A stretch of 64,000 nucleotides of DNA, from the IMG/VR virus record IMGVR_UViG_3300037011_000606, positions 1 through 64,000 of that record. One strand, written 5' to 3'. The position numbers were made by a program, and so were the translations under genes. Origin of the DNA: a virus. Of the stretch, positions 6,137-12,938 are shown piece after piece (the stretch's first letter is position 1; every line of letters begins with the position of its first letter). The notes beneath the pieces are model-generated. The model did no database searches. It was not told where the DNA came from and was given only the letters and a program-made list of their open reading frames with translations.

Positions 6137-6153
6137 GTGGGAAGCATTCCCAC
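6137..6153 (+). terminator. Hairpin terminator after the 5803 gene
   Basis: GTGGGAA and TTCCCAC form a perfect 7-bp stem with a GCA loop, 26 nt after the stop codon. The following bases include a short A/T run (aaaattt). It separates the regulator gene from the tRNA-like pair. Confidence 0.5.
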
Positions 6154-6169
6154 TCTCCCTAAAATTTGT

Positions 6170-6304
6170 GTGTATTGTGGTGTAATGGTGCACACTCTCT
6201 CGGTAAATGGCTCCCAACCCCTCGTCCGATGGTCGCTTAATTCTTCCAAGCGCTCGTCTCCCAACCGATAGGAGAGAGGTGAGGTTCAAGTCCTCCAATA
6301 CGCA
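6170..6304 (+). tRNA. Intron-containing tRNA-like gene; possible Thr(GGT)
   Basis: Acceptor strands GTGTATT (6170-6176) and AATACGC (6297-6303) pair with one G-T. The TTCAAGT loop (6285-6291) is flanked by GAGG/CCTC. An anticodon stem CTCTC/GAGAG (6195-6199, 6272-6276) encloses a bulge-helix-bulge: TCGG (6200-6203) with CCGA (6265-6268) and bulges TAA and TAG. Removing 6206-6270 (65 nt) gives loop TCGGTAG, anticodon GGT, with the intron at the usual 37/38 site. Odd points: C instead of T at position 33, an extra base between acceptor and D stem, and a four-pair T stem. It may be a divergent tRNA or a mimic. Confidence 0.55.
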
Positions 6305-6308
6305 TTAT

Positions 6309-6447
6309 GGGCCGATAGCTCAGCCAGGTAGAGCGCGAGTACAAGTCATCCGACGGGATGACAAACCGTTGCTCGAGGTCGTGGATGGCAGGGTTCGCAG
6401 GACGCTGTGAGAAATGCCATTAGTGGGTTCAAATCCCACTCGGCCCA
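6309..6447 (+). tRNA. tRNA-like gene with two apparent insertions; anticodon unresolved
   Basis: GGGCCGA (6309-6315) pairs perfectly with TCGGCCC (6440-6446), with A next. The D arm is GCTC/GAGC (6318-6321, 6331-6334). The T arm is GTGGG/CCCAC around TTCAAAT. Between D and T arms lie 88 bases, far too many. They contain CGAG/CTCG (6336-6339, 6372-6375) followed by AGGTC, a hairpin GTCATCC-GACG-GGATGAC (6345-6362), and a second hairpin TTCGCAG-GACG-CTGTGAG (6394-6411) inside ATGGCA/TGCCAT. GTGG is repeated at 6381 and 6423, framing a possible 42-nt insertion at the T arm. No reading gave a loop with T33, so the isotype is left open. Confidence 0.5.
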
Positions 6448-6466
6448 ACAAGAGAAGGTGTAGTAG

Positions 6467-6892
6467 ATGAAAACCGACCCAAATTTTCCGAAATGTGCAG
6501 GATGTATAAGATCGAGTCACAATGCACACTGTGCTTGGGCGATTACAGGTAAGTGTGTAGATGGGAGTGAGTTTATGGTGAAAAATGGTATGCAAGAGAT
6601 GAGTTATGAGGAAAAGAGAAAGTATGTTGAATTGGCTGTGGCTATTGAACTCGCTAACCATTATGAGTTTGTGGCACAAAGTTATTTAGAGAAGGCTATG
6701 AGATTGAAGACAGAGTTTTGGAACTTGGTTAGAATGGGTCATAAGGTTACTACTCCGACGAGAATGGTAGTAAGTGAAGATATGCAGAGTGTGAAGCTAG
6801 AGAAGGCTGAGATTGTTAGGACGGAACTTTTGCCAAGAGTACCTAGAGAAGAGGATGGAAGTGTCAGGGATAAGGCTAGGGTGAAGAAATGA
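6467..6892 (+). CDS. Cys-rich N-terminus plus helical domain, 141 aa
   Basis: The N-terminal 30 residues hold CAGC, C and C with His (HNAHC), a likely metal site. The rest is predicted helical (EMSYEEKRKYVELAVAIE) with a charged tail. It follows the tRNA-like pair directly behind AAGGTG and overlaps the next gene by four bases. No family recognised. Confidence 0.6.
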   Translation: MKTDPNFPKCAGCIRSSHNAHCAWAITGKCVDGSEFMVKNGMQEMSYEEKRKYVELAVAIELANHYEFVAQSYLEKAMRLKTEFWNLVRMGHKVTTPTRMVVSEDMQSVKLEKAEIVRTELLPRVPREEDGSVRDKARVKK

Positions 6893-7137
6893 GCGGAACT
6901 GTTATTGCGATAGAGAAAGAGGACTACCATCCGAGTAAGAAGGTCAAGAAGATTGTTAGGAAGGTTGTTGTCCCCGAAGATCCTAAGTATAAGAAAGCGG
7001 ATAAAAATGGTAGGTGCAGGAAGTGTAAGGAATCTATGGAAGTTAAGCACGTCACTCCCATGGGGGAGTTGGATCATATTACTTATTGGTGTAGGAAATG
7101 TGGTAAGCCGAGAATTGGAATGGTGGTTAGAAAATGA
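6889..7137 (+). CDS. Zinc-ribbon protein, 82 aa
   Basis: CRKC near residue 42 and CRKCG near residue 68 form a zinc ribbon. The N-terminal 35 residues are Lys/Val-rich (KKVKKIVRKVVV). ATGA overlaps link it to both neighbours. A nucleic-acid-binding role is plausible but unproven. Confidence 0.6.
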   Translation: MSGTVIAIEKEDYHPSKKVKKIVRKVVVPEDPKYKKADKNGRCRKCKESMEVKHVTPMGELDHITYWCRKCGKPRIGMVVRK

Positions 7138-7535
7138 GAAAAGAGAGAAGGTTTACTGTACCAGATATGAGACCGCCTGCTCCTTGCGGTAGTGTTAAAG
7201 GTGTTTGGTGTTGCTGGAAGGAACCTAGCACTAAGCTAACGGCAGGAAGGAAGTATCCTAAGGATAGGGGGGAGGCGGAAAGGAAATTTCACTGTGGGGA
7301 TTGCGATAAGCAACTCGAGTGGAAGAATAATGTTAAGACTCCATGCCCCGGACCTAAATTCTATGAGGAATGGGATAAGGAAGCTATTATGGAAAGGTTC
7401 AATGGGAAGAATATTATGAATGAGGGAGAGGAGAAACATGAAACAGACACAAATGAAGGTGTTGGAGAGCCTAAGCAAGGAAACTTTGGAGGAGGAAGTA
7501 AATCAATTGCTTCAGGAGAAGTGGATAGTGATTAA
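7134..7535 (+). CDS. Cysteine-rich protein, 133 aa
   Basis: Cysteines lie at about 18, 26-27, 54 and 57 (CGDCD) and 70, in a basic aromatic-poor context. From about residue 100 the product is charged low complexity, and there the overlapping ORF at 7438 looks more protein-like. The functional part may therefore be the first 100 residues. Role unknown. Confidence 0.5.
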   Translation: MRKERRFTVPDMRPPAPCGSVKGVWCCWKEPSTKLTAGRKYPKDRGEAERKFHCGDCDKQLEWKNNVKTPCPGPKFYEEWDKEAIMERFNGKNIMNEGEEKHETDTNEGVGEPKQGNFGGGSKSIASGEVDSD

Positions 7536-7599
7536 TGGTGGGGTTTATGTTAATATGGTAGATGTTGTCTACTATGTGGTGATGGTATGTCAGATGTAA
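7438..7599 (+). CDS. Small DUF1737-like protein, 53 aa
   Basis: GAGGAG precedes ATG 7438. The product reads helix (MKVLESLSKETLEEEVNQLL), then QEKWIVINGGVYV and a short strand/helix. This resembles the small DUF1737-type pattern of an N-terminal helix followed by a GW-like turn and strand. It overlaps the 3' part of the 7134 gene and the 5' end of the next gene, as most genes here do. Confidence 0.5.
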   Translation: MKQTQMKVLESLSKETLEEEVNQLLQEKWIVINGGVYVNMVDVVYYVVMVCQM

Positions 7600-7943
7600 G
7601 ATTATCTCATATGTGTAAGAGGATGAAGGATGCCATAGATAATGGTAGTATTACCGTAAGGCACGACGACATCGATGAGAAGGGATTGGTACCCATAGTA
7701 CAGATACATTCTGCCGAGGCTAATCAGAAGGATAAGTTAATATACTTTTGTCCTTGGTGCGGAGTGTCGCTAGGTAATTGGTTGAAAGGCGATGATAAAT
7801 GTATAATAACCGATGTGACTGATGCTTTAGAACGTGCCGATGACTTAGCAATAGATAGAATGCATGAGGATGACGATAGTTCTTCTGATGATGATCTGCC
7901 AAATGAAGATGATGATGAGCATTTTGATAATGGGGAGGATTAG
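7587..7943 (+). CDS. CPWCG zinc-binding protein with acidic tail, 118 aa
   Basis: A CPWCG knuckle near residue 55 follows a strand-rich half (KGLVPIVQIHSAE). The last 30 residues are nearly all Asp/Glu/Ser. Acidic tails recur in this virus's regulators. No second CxxC is present, so metal binding may need a partner or a dimer. Confidence 0.55.
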   Translation: MSDVRLSHMCKRMKDAIDNGSITVRHDDIDEKGLVPIVQIHSAEANQKDKLIYFCPWCGVSLGNWLKGDDKCIITDVTDALERADDLAIDRMHEDDDSSSDDDLPNEDDDEHFDNGED

Positions 7944-8312
7944 ATGCAGAAGTGTCCCATTTGTAAGGGGGAGATAATTCTCTTCTTCGAGAGGGGTTTG
8001 GATGTTGATACCTTCAAAGTGGGAGTATCGGAGAAGGATGATAGTGAGGTTAATTCGTTGATTAAGGCTCTATTTTCTTATATCAACTGGTTGAATAATG
8101 GGAAGAAACCTTATGGTCCTGGCAAAGATGAACAGATGTATCATGACCAGTATCATAATGATATTGATCATGTGCAGGGTGTCCATTATACGTTTAATAT
8201 AAGGGTGTATGATTCGCCATCATTGGATATTTGGTGGAAGGGAGAGTTCAACTTAAATGGAGCAACGATTGAGATCACCGTGAGCGGATATAAGAGAGTG
8301 TCGAGCTCATGA
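7944..8312 (+). CDS. CxxC-start hypothetical protein, 122 aa
   Basis: The N-terminus is MQKCPICKGE, half of a zinc knuckle. The rest is a mixed fold with a Tyr/His-rich centre (MYHDQYHNDIDHVQGVHYTF) and C-terminal strands. It starts one base after the previous stop. No known family recognised. Confidence 0.55.
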   Translation: MQKCPICKGEIILFFERGLDVDTFKVGVSEKDDSEVNSLIKALFSYINWLNNGKKPYGPGKDEQMYHDQYHNDIDHVQGVHYTFNIRVYDSPSLDIWWKGEFNLNGATIEITVSGYKRVSSS

Positions 8313-8506
8313 AGATATTTGCTGGATTACACAGGACTGGTTGGTGGGTGGTATTTGATAGAGATACCGGAATGTTGCTAGGGAAGTATTTGTCGCCGGA
8401 GGAGTTGTTAGATAGGTGGGGAGGGGTGGAGGGAGCGGATTTATCATTGGTAGAGAATGTTATTAGCGAAGAGGTAGTGTTCACTAATCTTAAGAAGGAG
8501 GAGTAG
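8309..8506 (+). CDS. Hypothetical protein, 65 aa
   Basis: A short alpha/beta product with a Trp-rich strand (GLHRTGWWVVFDRDTG) followed by a helix (SPEELLDRWGGV). It overlaps the previous gene by four bases (ATGA) and the next starts after GGAGGAG. Function unknown. Confidence 0.55.
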   Translation: MKIFAGLHRTGWWVVFDRDTGMLLGKYLSPEELLDRWGGVEGADLSLVENVISEEVVFTNLKKEE

Positions 8507-8507
8507 T

Positions 8508-8897
8508 ATGTTAAGTGAGATTAAGGCTATTAGGATATGTAGAGATCTTTGGAAATGGTTGGCGGCTCATCCGAATATAACTAATAAGTCTAGCTGGCCC
8601 GGTTGGGATAAGTATGATGGTGGATATAACGCTTTTATGCATTTGTGCCCGCTATGTGAATATACTAAAAGGAATTGCTCTAAGTGTCCATTGTTACCTC
8701 TTTGGGGAAAGAGTTCATTCGATTTTGGAGTTAAGTGTGAAGCAAACCTTAAATCTCCTTGGAATCAATGGAGGGAGTCTCTAAATAAAGAGGGTAGAAA
8801 AGCAGCTGCAACTAAGATATGGAAGTATGCTGATAAGTTGTTAAAACGGAGGAAGAAATATGGTCGTAGAAGAGTTACAAAGAAAGTATCCCAATAA
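8508..8897 (+). CDS. Cys-cluster protein, 129 aa
   Basis: CPLCEY, CSKCP and a further C near residue 78 form a four- or five-cysteine site between a Trp-rich helix (CRDLWKWLAAHP) and a basic C-terminal helix with RRKKYGRRR. The layout (KxxWPxW, CPLCEY, CxxCPL) is one I associate with small phage proteins of unknown function. Metal binding is likely. Confidence 0.6.
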   Translation: MLSEIKAIRICRDLWKWLAAHPNITNKSSWPGWDKYDGGYNAFMHLCPLCEYTKRNCSKCPLLPLWGKSSFDFGVKCEANLKSPWNQWRESLNKEGRKAAATKIWKYADKLLKRRKKYGRRRVTKKVSQ

Positions 8898-9027
8898 GTA
8901 TATCGCAATTATCAACGATGATAGAGTAGTAGAAGTTGGCGATACTTATAATGAGGTATTGAATAAGTTAATGAAGTCTGGAATTTCATTAGCGGCGATA
9001 ACTATAAGGTTCATGAGGGTGAAGTAA
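8860..9027 (+). CDS. Small hypothetical protein, 55 aa
   Basis: GGAGGAAG lies just upstream of ATG 8860, inside the 3' end of the 8508 gene. The product reads helix-strand-strand-helix (KYIAIINDDRVVEVG, then YNEVLNKLMKSG), typical of small phage proteins that resemble half of a DUF5678-like fold. The similarity is from memory and not tested. Confidence 0.55.
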   Translation: MVVEELQRKYPNKYIAIINDDRVVEVGDTYNEVLNKLMKSGISLAAITIRFMRVK

Positions 9028-9153
9028 ATGGTCGATATAAAAGTGCCTATAGTGTTATGTAATTCGCCTAATACAGCTATGATACTTGGAGCTGTTCTTA
9101 GTGGTGGGGATGTAGTAGAGCTAGCTAAAGCTTTAGCAAAAGAGGCGAAGTAA
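9028..9153 (+). CDS. Tiny hypothetical protein, 41 aa
   Basis: Stop and start are adjacent on both sides (TAAATG). The product has a beta segment (IKVPIVLCNS) and a helix (VVELAKALAKEAK). It is short and supported mainly by its tight position in the operon. Confidence 0.4.
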   Translation: MVDIKVPIVLCNSPNTAMILGAVLSGGDVVELAKALAKEAK

Positions 9154-9258
9154 ATGACCTGGTGGGATATATCATTAGGGATGTTTGTAGGGTTGTTTAT
9201 GTATAGCTGCGTTGTAGTATTAGCTAAATTTATCTGGGCATTGATGACAGTTGATTAG
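9154..9258 (+). CDS. Tiny single-pass membrane protein, 34 aa
   Basis: Residues 8-31 form a membrane helix (LGMFVGLFMYSCVVVLAKFI). It begins directly after the previous stop and is followed by the 9271 gene behind GGAGGAG. It belongs to the set of tiny membrane proteins in this arm. Confidence 0.45.
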   Translation: MTWWDISLGMFVGLFMYSCVVVLAKFIWALMTVD

Positions 9259-9270
9259 TGGAGGAGTGTT

Positions 9271-10518
9271 ATGTCATATCCAGAACCGATACAATTCGAA
9301 TCTCAGGAAAATCTCTATAAGCAAGCGAAGTTCTTCTATGATGAGTATGAGAAGGAGAAGAAAAGGAATGCTGAGATGGTTATACAGAATAAGAATGATA
9401 GGTGTTTATTGGTCAATGAGCTCGCCGATCTTAAGAAGAAGTTCATAGAACAGCATAATACTCTAAAAGTGGAATCAGAAAGAGAAAGGCAGGAGTTAGA
9501 GACGAAGATTGCTGCCGTGGAGCACGCGTGTAATTGCTTCAAAACGGATTTGCGACAAACGGAGCAGGATGCTCGAGAGCGCATCGCCGAGCTTGAAGAT
9601 GCTAAAAGGGTTGCTGAACAGGAGAGAAGAGAATGGGATAACCAGCAGCGTGTAATTCTCAAGTTGAAAGAGTATATTATGAGGGAGCACAACTGTTATA
9701 TGGCTAGTATAAACAATCCCAGCCAATGTCTAAGTTGTAATCATCAAACATGTCCACTAGCTGTTGTTTATAAGCCCTCTGGTGACGAGAAAGGCAGCGA
9801 TTTGCAGTCAGCTGTGCCTAACGAGGGTGGCGTTGAACACCCTTCACCTGCCCTCGAAACATCAAAGGAGCCCTCTGATGACGGGAAATTGGGTGCGAAT
9901 AGTACGCAGGGAGAACCTGCGGCAGTTGCTTCCTCGGAGTCTAGTGTAAGCTCTGAGGTTCAGACCTCATTAAACACCCACCTGAAATCATCAGAGGGTA
10001 AGTATGGGACGGTTTATGGATTAACGCCGATGAACCACAAAGTAGAAAAGATGTATGTGTGTAGAAGTGCGAAGCTCTGCCCTAATATAGAATGCCATCA
10101 CTACACAGAACATCCGCAAAATGAGTTGTGTAAGGAAGTGTGTGGTCAATGTGGTAGTAGTGTAAAGTGTATAAAAGTTAAATATTGTACCTGTGAATCA
10201 TCTCCACCGGGAGTTTTGCTTAGAGATGGCACTTGTGGAGGTTGCGGAGGGATTGTTAATCAGCCAGAGAGTCTACACAACGTCTGTAGGCATTGTGGTA
10301 GTGTCATAATGCCAGTTGTGAAGAAGACTTATAATAACGCTTGTAAATGTGTTATTGTATATACGAATAGTGCAGAAGATTCTCGCTTGAGTAGTTTAGA
10401 GAAAAAGGGAAAGGAGTTTGCTCTCCCATTCATAAAAGATTTGTTCGAGGATGGGAGGGATTGGATACCTGACGCTGATTGTAAGTTTTGTAATGGTACA
10501 GGATTTGTGGAGAAGTAG
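9271..10518 (+). CDS. Coiled-coil protein with multi-knuckle zinc C-terminus, 415 aa
   Basis: This is the longest early gene. Residues 10-140 form a coiled coil rich in Glu/Lys/Arg. A CLSCNHQTC site follows near 158. Residues 170-245 are Ser/Pro/Glu-rich and disordered. The C-terminal 150 residues carry at least six CxxC or CxxxC knuckles (CGQCG, CGGCG, CRHCG, CKFCNG). A multi-domain scaffold that binds several partners fits, but no enzyme signature is seen. The Pro/Ser linker resembles the tail of the 13351 protein. Confidence 0.65.
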   Translation: MSYPEPIQFESQENLYKQAKFFYDEYEKEKKRNAEMVIQNKNDRCLLVNELADLKKKFIEQHNTLKVESERERQELETKIAAVEHACNCFKTDLRQTEQDARERIAELEDAKRVAEQERREWDNQQRVILKLKEYIMREHNCYMASINNPSQCLSCNHQTCPLAVVYKPSGDEKGSDLQSAVPNEGGVEHPSPALETSKEPSDDGKLGANSTQGEPAAVASSESSVSSEVQTSLNTHLKSSEGKYGTVYGLTPMNHKVEKMYVCRSAKLCPNIECHHYTEHPQNELCKEVCGQCGSSVKCIKVKYCTCESSPPGVLLRDGTCGGCGGIVNQPESLHNVCRHCGSVIMPVVKKTYNNACKCVIVYTNSAEDSRLSSLEKKGKEFALPFIKDLFEDGRDWIPDADCKFCNGTGFVEK

Positions 10519-10534
10519 TTATGGAAGTGATTAT

Positions 10535-10645
10535 ATGACAGATAGACATAAGCTATATATCCTATATGCATCGTTAGCTGGAGCTGTTGTATGGGGATTA
10601 GGCGCTACGATATTTCTATACTTACATGAGCTGGGATTAATATGA
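10535..10645 (+). CDS. Tiny single-pass membrane protein, 36 aa
   Basis: ATG 10535 gives a short charged N-terminus (TDRHK) and a membrane helix at about residues 8-30 (YASLAGAVVWGLGATIFLYL). The in-frame upstream part overlaps the 9271 gene and is unlikely to be used. It overlaps the next start by four bases. Confidence 0.5.
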   Translation: MTDRHKLYILYASLAGAVVWGLGATIFLYLHELGLI

Positions 10646-11136
10646 ATGATGAACTAAAGGCCTTTCTTAGGAAGGTTAATCAAGCGGATATATCTATTAG
10701 GCCCTGTATGTTTGTACAACATTTCAATATGCAGAGATTAGATGACCATACAAGAATGTTCATGACTACTAGTAATGTGGTTATACCTGGTGAGTCTACC
10801 TATGAGTGTACGAAGTGTGGGTATTGCTGCTCGAATGAACATATTAAATTGCCCAAAGAATTTGTAAGAGATGATGGTAAAGGGTGTAAGCACCTAGTAA
10901 ATAATCTATGTAGTATAGATGATGCTAAAAGCCATATATGTAAACAATTTCCTTTCAGGGTGTTGAAATTTCGAACTAAGGATAGCGTACTGAAGTTGTT
11001 ATGTATAAGTGTACATTGTAGAGGGCAGGTTATTGGTGGTCCGATCATTGATGACATAAACTATGAGAAATTGTTAGAGATATGCTCAAGAGCTCCTGAA
11101 GATATAGTACAGACGAGGAATTTCAATGAAGTGTAG
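10642..11136 (+). CDS. YkgJ/UPF0153-type metal-chelating protein, 164 aa
   Basis: CTKCGYCCSN at about residues 54-63, followed by a C near 80, a C near 88 in NNLCSI and CKQFPFRV at about 98, matches the CxxCxxCC...C...C..FPF pattern of the YkgJ-like putative zinc/iron-chelating family. The N-terminal 50 residues are extra and mixed in structure. The function of the family is not established; a redox or metal-transfer role is possible. Confidence 0.65.
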   Translation: MNDELKAFLRKVNQADISIRPCMFVQHFNMQRLDDHTRMFMTTSNVVIPGESTYECTKCGYCCSNEHIKLPKEFVRDDGKGCKHLVNNLCSIDDAKSHICKQFPFRVLKFRTKDSVLKLLCISVHCRGQVIGGPIIDDINYEKLLEICSRAPEDIVQTRNFNEV

Positions 11137-11506
11137 ATTTTGTGGGTTTAGAATGTGGCCCTGGCAACACAGAGTAGATGTTAGTGGAAGTCCGGTACAT
11201 CGCAGTTGTTACTCGACCTCTATGCATGTACTCTATGTGGGGTATAATGCTCTAATATCTCATGACAAGATAATATTCACTAAGAATTTGTTAGCTAAGT
11301 CTTGGAATACAGGTCAATGGCTATTAGACGATTGGCAAAGAGGACAGTTAAAAGTTGATAAGGATATAAGAATGGAAGAGGTGATACCTGATGCATTACG
11401 AGTTGGTAAGGGAAGAGGGAGAGATACCGAAACACAGATTGGTATTGACGATGAGCCAGAAAGATTGGAAGAAGATATCGAGAGATGGAAAGAGGATCAC
11501 TATTGA
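11126..11506 (+). CDS. Zinc-knuckle hypothetical protein, 126 aa
   Basis: CRFCGF at residue 3 and an H...C pair (HRSC near 26-29) form a probable zinc site. The middle has aromatic helices (SWNTGQWLLDDWQRG) and the C-terminus is charged. It overlaps the previous gene by 11 bases. Confidence 0.55.
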   Translation: MKCRFCGFRMWPWQHRVDVSGSPVHRSCYSTSMHVLYVGYNALISHDKIIFTKNLLAKSWNTGQWLLDDWQRGQLKVDKDIRMEEVIPDALRVGKGRGRDTETQIGIDDEPERLEEDIERWKEDHY

Positions 11507-11507
11507 C

Positions 11508-11810
11508 ATGAAAACGATCACTGATCATATAGTCGATAATTTGGTGGAGGTGACTGTTGTTGCCAGAAGAGGAGAAGAGCGAATCGTCCCTCATTCCAAA
11601 GAGGCGTTGGCCGACAGGCAGCGAGCTAAGAGAGCAGAAGCTGCGAGAGCAAAAGGAGATGCCCTACCTGATGGAGAGAGAGAGAAAGGAGAAGGAGCTG
11701 GAGAAGAAGCATCGAGCTCTGGGAGAAGCATCCCAGAGAAGGCGCCACCAAGTGGAGAAGGAGATAAGGGAAGTGAGATCGGGGGAGAGGCCAAAGCCAA
11801 CGATAATTGA
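11508..11810 (+). CDS. Hypothetical charged protein, 100 aa, overlapping frame
   Basis: ATG 11508 opens with a plausible folded start (TDHIVDNLVEVTVVARRG) and then becomes Ala/Lys/Gly/Glu-rich. From 11557 it shares DNA with another frame that has a better ribosome binding site and a Cys-rich end. Either may be the true product, or both. Confidence 0.35.
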   Translation: MKTITDHIVDNLVEVTVVARRGEERIVPHSKEALADRQRAKRAEAARAKGDALPDGEREKGEGAGEEASSSGRSIPEKAPPSGEGDKGSEIGGEAKANDN

Positions 11811-11979
11811 ATCTTGTACCTATTACCATGGAGAATGTCATTTCGTAAGGAATGATCCAGGTGAGTGTAATGGCATTTGTCCCAATTGGAAGACGTGGAA
11901 TAGAGTGTTTGCTATAATGATCGGATATAAAGGCGATATGCCAATGGATTGGTTTGATCTAAGGAAGTTGATGAAATGA
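11557..11979 (+). CDS. Helical protein with C-terminal Cys motif, 140 aa
   Basis: TTG 11557 lies five bases after GGAGGTG. Residues 20-75 form a highly charged helix (REQKLREQKEMPYLMERERK). The end has CTYYHGECHF and CNGICPNW, a likely zinc site, followed by an aromatic helix. It couples to the next gene (ATGA). Confidence 0.55.
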   Translation: MLPEEEKSESSLIPKRRWPTGSELREQKLREQKEMPYLMERERKEKELEKKHRALGEASQRRRHQVEKEIREVRSGERPKPTIIESCTYYHGECHFVRNDPGECNGICPNWKTWNRVFAIMIGYKGDMPMDWFDLRKLMK

Positions 11980-12170
11980 AAGATAGGTTATTCGAAGTTA
12001 TATGTCAATCAGGGTATAGGAGATTGATATGGGGGGTTAGTCCACAAGAAGCTCTAGAGCAAATGAGGCTTCATAGAAGGGAGAAGAGCTATAATGTATT
12101 TGAGGTGGATCTAAATCCGCACAATCAGGATACATTTGCCAAGTCAATATTGGTGTTGCAGGGGGCTTAA
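11976..12170 (+). CDS. Hypothetical protein, 64 aa
   Basis: Compact alpha/beta sequence: FEVICQSGYRRLIWGVS, helix PQEALEQMRLHRRE, strand NVFEVDL. It reads like a small ferredoxin-like fold. No motif gives a function. Confidence 0.5.
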   Translation: MKDRLFEVICQSGYRRLIWGVSPQEALEQMRLHRREKSYNVFEVDLNPHNQDTFAKSILVLQGA

Positions 12171-12172
12171 TT

Positions 12173-12436
12173 ATGAAGAAACCCGAAGTGAAATTTACGA
12201 TAATGGGAACGCGAAGAACTTTCGAGAAACTTACCGACAATATTTGGAGAGAGACTGTTGAATCTTACTATAATAATCCTGGTGAGAGATTCTATGTAAA
12301 GAAGATGTGGCCTGATGGCAAATATTGGTTTTTAGAAGCTGGTTGCAGGATGGAAGCAATTAGACTTCTAGGTAAGAGGCAATTAAATGTGTTGAAGAGA
12401 GCTATGAGAGGATGTACCAGTTGTAGGTGTGGATGA
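12173..12436 (+). CDS. Hypothetical protein with C-terminal CxxCxC, 87 aa
   Basis: Strands (VKFTIMGTRRTFEKL, RFYVKKMWPDG) precede a helix, and the last residues are CTSCRCG. A terminal Cys cluster suggests metal or redox chemistry. It is followed within five bases by a tiny membrane protein. Confidence 0.5.
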   Translation: MKKPEVKFTIMGTRRTFEKLTDNIWRETVESYYNNPGERFYVKKMWPDGKYWFLEAGCRMEAIRLLGKRQLNVLKRAMRGCTSCRCG

Positions 12437-12441
12437 TTAAA

Positions 12442-12525
12442 ATGTCTTGGAAAGAGGACGTATACTGGTCACTATTCGGATGGATTTGCTTCTGGGTAGG
12501 ATTATTCATAGGTGTGTGGTTATAA
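12442..12525 (+). CDS. Tiny membrane protein, 27 aa
   Basis: Nearly the whole product after residue 8 is hydrophobic and aromatic (SLFGWICFWVGLFIGVWL). Its TAA overlaps the ATG of the next gene. It is very short, so support rests on the operon spacing and the recurrence of such proteins. Confidence 0.4.
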   Translation: MSWKEDVYWSLFGWICFWVGLFIGVWL

Positions 12526-12938
12526 TGACCGATGAAGAAGTAGAACGATTGTGGAAGTGGATAGACCGCCCACTACCCGATGAGTTCTTCACAGAGAGGA
12601 TACCTGAAGGGGAACATCAGAAGAGGATAGATGAGATACCCGTGGAGTATAGAGAGTTAGCACAAACCATCTATGAGTTAGCTGTTTGGCACCGTAAGAT
12701 AGGAAGAGATAGCAAAGCTCCTGGAAGTTGCCAAGAATTCAGGCAACTACTCTTCATCGCTGTGAAGAAGTTAGAAGAGAAGGGGTTTAAGGTAATCTTA
12801 CCTAGTTATTGGTACACAGATGGCGTGATGATAGAACCCGAGTGGATAGTTCGACTTACAAATGGTATGGTAAAATGGGTTTGTGACTCTAGTAAACATG
12901 ACTGTGGATTGTGGGGGGAGTGCAGGTTTAGCAAATGA
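12525..12938 (+). CDS. Hypothetical protein, 137 aa
   Basis: ATG 12525 overlaps the preceding stop; the upstream open frame covers the tiny membrane gene. The N-terminal helix is acidic (TDEEVERLWKWI), the middle helical (YRELAQTIYELAVWHRKIG), and the end has strands and CGLWGEC. No family recognised. Confidence 0.55.
   Translation: MTDEEVERLWKWIDRPLPDEFFTERIPEGEHQKRIDEIPVEYRELAQTIYELAVWHRKIGRDSKAPGSCQEFRQLLFIAVKKLEEKGFKVILPSYWYTDGVMIEPEWIVRLTNGMVKWVCDSSKHDCGLWGECRFSK

Noticed and set aside
5716-6264. 182-codon minus-strand frame antisense to the 5803 regulator and the first tRNA-like gene
   Set aside because: It crosses the promoter, the regulator gene, the terminator and the tRNA-like gene on the other strand. 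It has no recognisable protein pattern.
6170-6304. First tRNA-like gene as tRNA-His (G-1:C73 pairing of GTGTATTG with CAATACGC)
   Set aside because: The acceptor could pair over eight positions as in tRNA-His, but there is no GTG anticodon in the insert region.
6381-6425. Reading the second tRNA-like gene as Ala(CGC) via TTCGCAG, or as Leu(GAG) via GTGAGAA
   Set aside because: TTCGCAG has no matching anticodon stem and is itself one arm of a hairpin. The GAG reading needs introns at 25/27 and 30/31 and lacks the long variable arm of tRNA-Leu. The anticodon is left unassigned.
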